From a virus: DNA of 40,364 nt. Where the stretch lies: IMG/VR virus record IMGVR_UViG_3300038694_000002, positions 1 to 40,364 of that record; one strand, written 5' to 3'. A program made the position numbers and the translations under genes. The notes below the pieces were generated by a model. It was not told the DNA's origin. It saw nothing but the letters and a program-made list of their open reading frames with translations, and searched no databases. This document shows positions 39,337 to 40,364 of this stretch, piece after piece (the first letter of the stretch is position 1; each line of letters opens with the position of its first letter).

Positions 39337-39358
39337 TGCCATTGAGCAACATTTTTAC

Positions 39359-39387
39359 TTGACGCGGTGTTGACCATGACCTAGTAT
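39359..39387 (+). promoter_or_regulatory. Sigma70-like promoter of the heptapeptide-repeat genes
   Basis: TTGACG (39359-39364), 17-nt spacer, TAGTAT (39382-39387): five of six at -35 and optimal spacing. The first repeat gene starts 45 nt downstream with GGAGAT before its ATG. It is back to back with the candidate - strand promoter. Confidence 0.65.
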
Positions 39388-39432
39388 TTGAGTCGCACCA
39401 ACTACAACTTACAAATTGCTTGGAGATACCAA

Positions 39433-39960
39433 ATGAAGCGGAACCTGATTTGTGCTGATAAGGCGTTATTCCATTACGAGGATTACGATGATTCGAATCG
39501 CGTGGAAGGACCCAATGAGAAAATGCGCGGCGATTGCACCGAACTGCGGGGTGACTGTAGCTATCTGCGGGGTGACTGCACCGATCTGCGGGGTGACTGC
39601 GCCGAACTGCGGGGTGACTGTAGCCATCTGCGGGGAGATTGCACCGGACTGCGGGGTGACTGCACCGGACTGCGGGGTGACTGCACCGGACTGCGGGGTG
39701 TCTGTACAAGACTGCGCGGTGACTGCACCGATCTGCGGGGTGACGGTACCGATCTGCGGGGTGACTGTACCGGACTGCGGGGTGACTGCACCGGACTGCG
39801 GGGTGACTGTACCGAACTGCGGGCTGACTGTACCGGACTGCGGGGTGTCTGTACCGGACTGCGGGGTGACTGCACCGGACTTAGCGGGAATATTGACGAG
39901 TGCTGTTTGACCGATGCAGAACGCAAAGGCGGAATTGATATAAGGGAGCTTGTGAGATGA
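39433..39960 (+). CDS. Cysteine-rich heptapeptide-repeat protein (paralogue A)
   Basis: 175 aa: a unique N-terminal segment of 30 residues (M-K-R-N-L-I-C-A-D-K-A), 17 heptads of L-R-G-D-C-[TS]-x, and the same 26-residue tail as the other copies (L-S-G-N-I-D-E-C, then D-A-E-R-K-G-G-I-D-I). It is half the length of paralogue C, so copy number differs between otherwise similar genes. One heptad has Gly and another Ala in place of a conserved residue. GGAGAT precedes the ATG and a good promoter lies upstream, making this the first gene of the tandem set. The stop overlaps the next start (ATGA). Function unknown. Confidence 0.85.
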   Translation: MKRNLICADKALFHYEDYDDSNRVEGPNEKMRGDCTELRGDCSYLRGDCTDLRGDCAELRGDCSHLRGDCTGLRGDCTGLRGDCTGLRGVCTRLRGDCTDLRGDGTDLRGDCTGLRGDCTGLRGDCTELRADCTGLRGVCTGLRGDCTGLSGNIDECCLTDAERKGGIDIRELVR

Positions 39961-40364
39961 AGCGGAACCTGATTTGTACTGGCAAGGCGTTATTCCATTA
40001 CGAGGATTCGAATCGCGTGGAAGGACCCAATGATAAAATGCGCGGTGACTGTAGCAACCTGTGGGGTTACTGCACCGGACTGCGGGGTGACTGCACCGGA
40101 CTGCGGGGTGACTGCACCGGACTGCGGGGTGACTGCACCGGACTGCGGGGTGACTGTAGTGGTCTGTGGGGCGACTGCACCGGACTGCGGGGTGACTGCA
40201 CCGGACTGCGGGGTGACTGCACCGGACTGCGGGGTGACTGCACCGGACTGCGGGGTGACTGTAGTGGTCTGTGGGGTGACTGCACCGGACTGCGGGGTGA
40301 CTGCACCGGACTGCGGGGTGACTGCACCGGACTGCGGGGTGACTGTACCGGACTGCGGGGTGAC
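39957..40364 (+). CDS. Heptapeptide-repeat protein, 5' part (paralogue B, cut by the window edge)
   Basis: 136 codons without a stop up to the right edge: an N-terminal segment identical to paralogue C over 32 residues, then 15 heptads and the start of a sixteenth. The start is set by the ATGA overlap with paralogue A. It should continue into the 104-residue piece at 2-316. Direct edge-to-edge joining is out of repeat register by 5 nt, so some repeat sequence is missing or collapsed. Confidence 0.8.
   Translation, partial: MKRNLICTGKALFHYEDSNRVEGPNDKMRGDCSNLWGYCTGLRGDCTGLRGDCTGLRGDCTGLRGDCSGLWGDCTGLRGDCTGLRGDCTGLRGDCTGLRGDCSGLWGDCTGLRGDCTGLRGDCTGLRGDCTGLRGD

Noticed and set aside
39302-39709. 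- strand frame opposite the first heptad-repeat gene
   Set aside because: It is mostly a reverse-complement reading of the 21-bp repeats. Only its last residues fall outside the repeats and might be a cassette remnant.
39541-40364. CRISPR-like regular repeats
   Set aside because: The 21-bp units are contiguous, lie in frame within genes and have no unique spacers.
1-40364. tRNA genes, integrase, reverse transcriptase (diversity-generating retroelement), phage RNA polymerase, insertion sequences
   Set aside because: Looked for by eye on both strands; no cloverleaf, tyrosine or serine recombinase, RT, RNA polymerase or transposase motif was seen. A tRNA or covariance search could still find something missed.

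Overview
The window looks like an almost complete genome of a tailed, probably podovirus-type bacteriophage (Caudoviricetes) of a Gram-negative host. The evidence is a packaging and virion operon of about 24.5 kb (terminase, portal, scaffold, an SU10/DUF5309-type major capsid protein, adaptor, nozzle, ejection proteins), a separate phage replication module, many 1-4 nt start/stop overlaps, and almost no non-coding space. No integrase, RNA polymerase, tail tape measure, sheath or recognisable endolysin was seen. Both window ends lie inside the same 21-bp repeat gene, so the molecule is probably circular or circularly permuted, with the assembly broken in that repeat. Family names are recognised from memory of motifs; no search was run.

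Layout. (1) About 39.36-40.36 kb continuing into 1-1.2 kb, + strand: a sigma70-like promoter, then three tandem paralogues made of a cysteine-bearing heptapeptide repeat, joined by ATGA overlaps, followed by a small exported protein with an outer-membrane-like C-terminus. (2) 1.5-8.5 kb, + strand: early/replication operon with small membrane and ribbon-helix-helix proteins, a DUF2800 (Cas4/RecB-like) nuclease, a DUF2815 ssDNA-binding protein, a family B DNA polymerase, a VRR-NUC nuclease, an SF2 helicase and three tiny genes, closed by an intrinsic terminator. (3) 33.07-8.56 kb, - strand: TerS, TerL, methyltransferase, portal, lysis-like membrane proteins, decoration proteins, scaffold, capsid, glycosyltransferase, adaptor, fibre, nozzle, ejection proteins and a giant 2149-aa polyvalent virion protein with an HEXXH motif. 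(4) 33.07-33.49 kb: non-coding control region with clustered dyads. (5) 33.5-35.4 kb, + strand: small regulatory or hypothetical genes, including an HTH protein. (6) 37.97-35.42 kb, - strand: a leader peptide and an 828-aa primase-helicase. (7) 39.29-38.1 kb, - strand: three small genes (MazG-like pyrophosphohydrolase, zinc-ribbon-like protein, N4 Gp49/Sf6 gp66-like protein).

The most unusual signal is in region 7. Each of its genes is followed by, and the first is also preceded by, a 59-87 nt imperfect inverted repeat with the architecture of an integron attC site: an inverse core close to RYYYAAC that often overlaps the stop codon, a core close to GTTRRRY, and inner arms that pair except for one extra base in the same place in three sites. 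A similar 112-bp site follows the HTH gene on the + strand. No integron integrase is present, so this resembles a cluster of attC sites lacking an integrase, carried by a phage and loaded with phage-type genes. This is the main candidate for an undescribed system.

The replication genes (primase-helicase, polymerase, SSB, nucleases, SF2 helicase) form a self-contained set without a phage RNA polymerase, which implies host sigma70 transcription. Consistent with that, several sigma70-like promoters can be seen.
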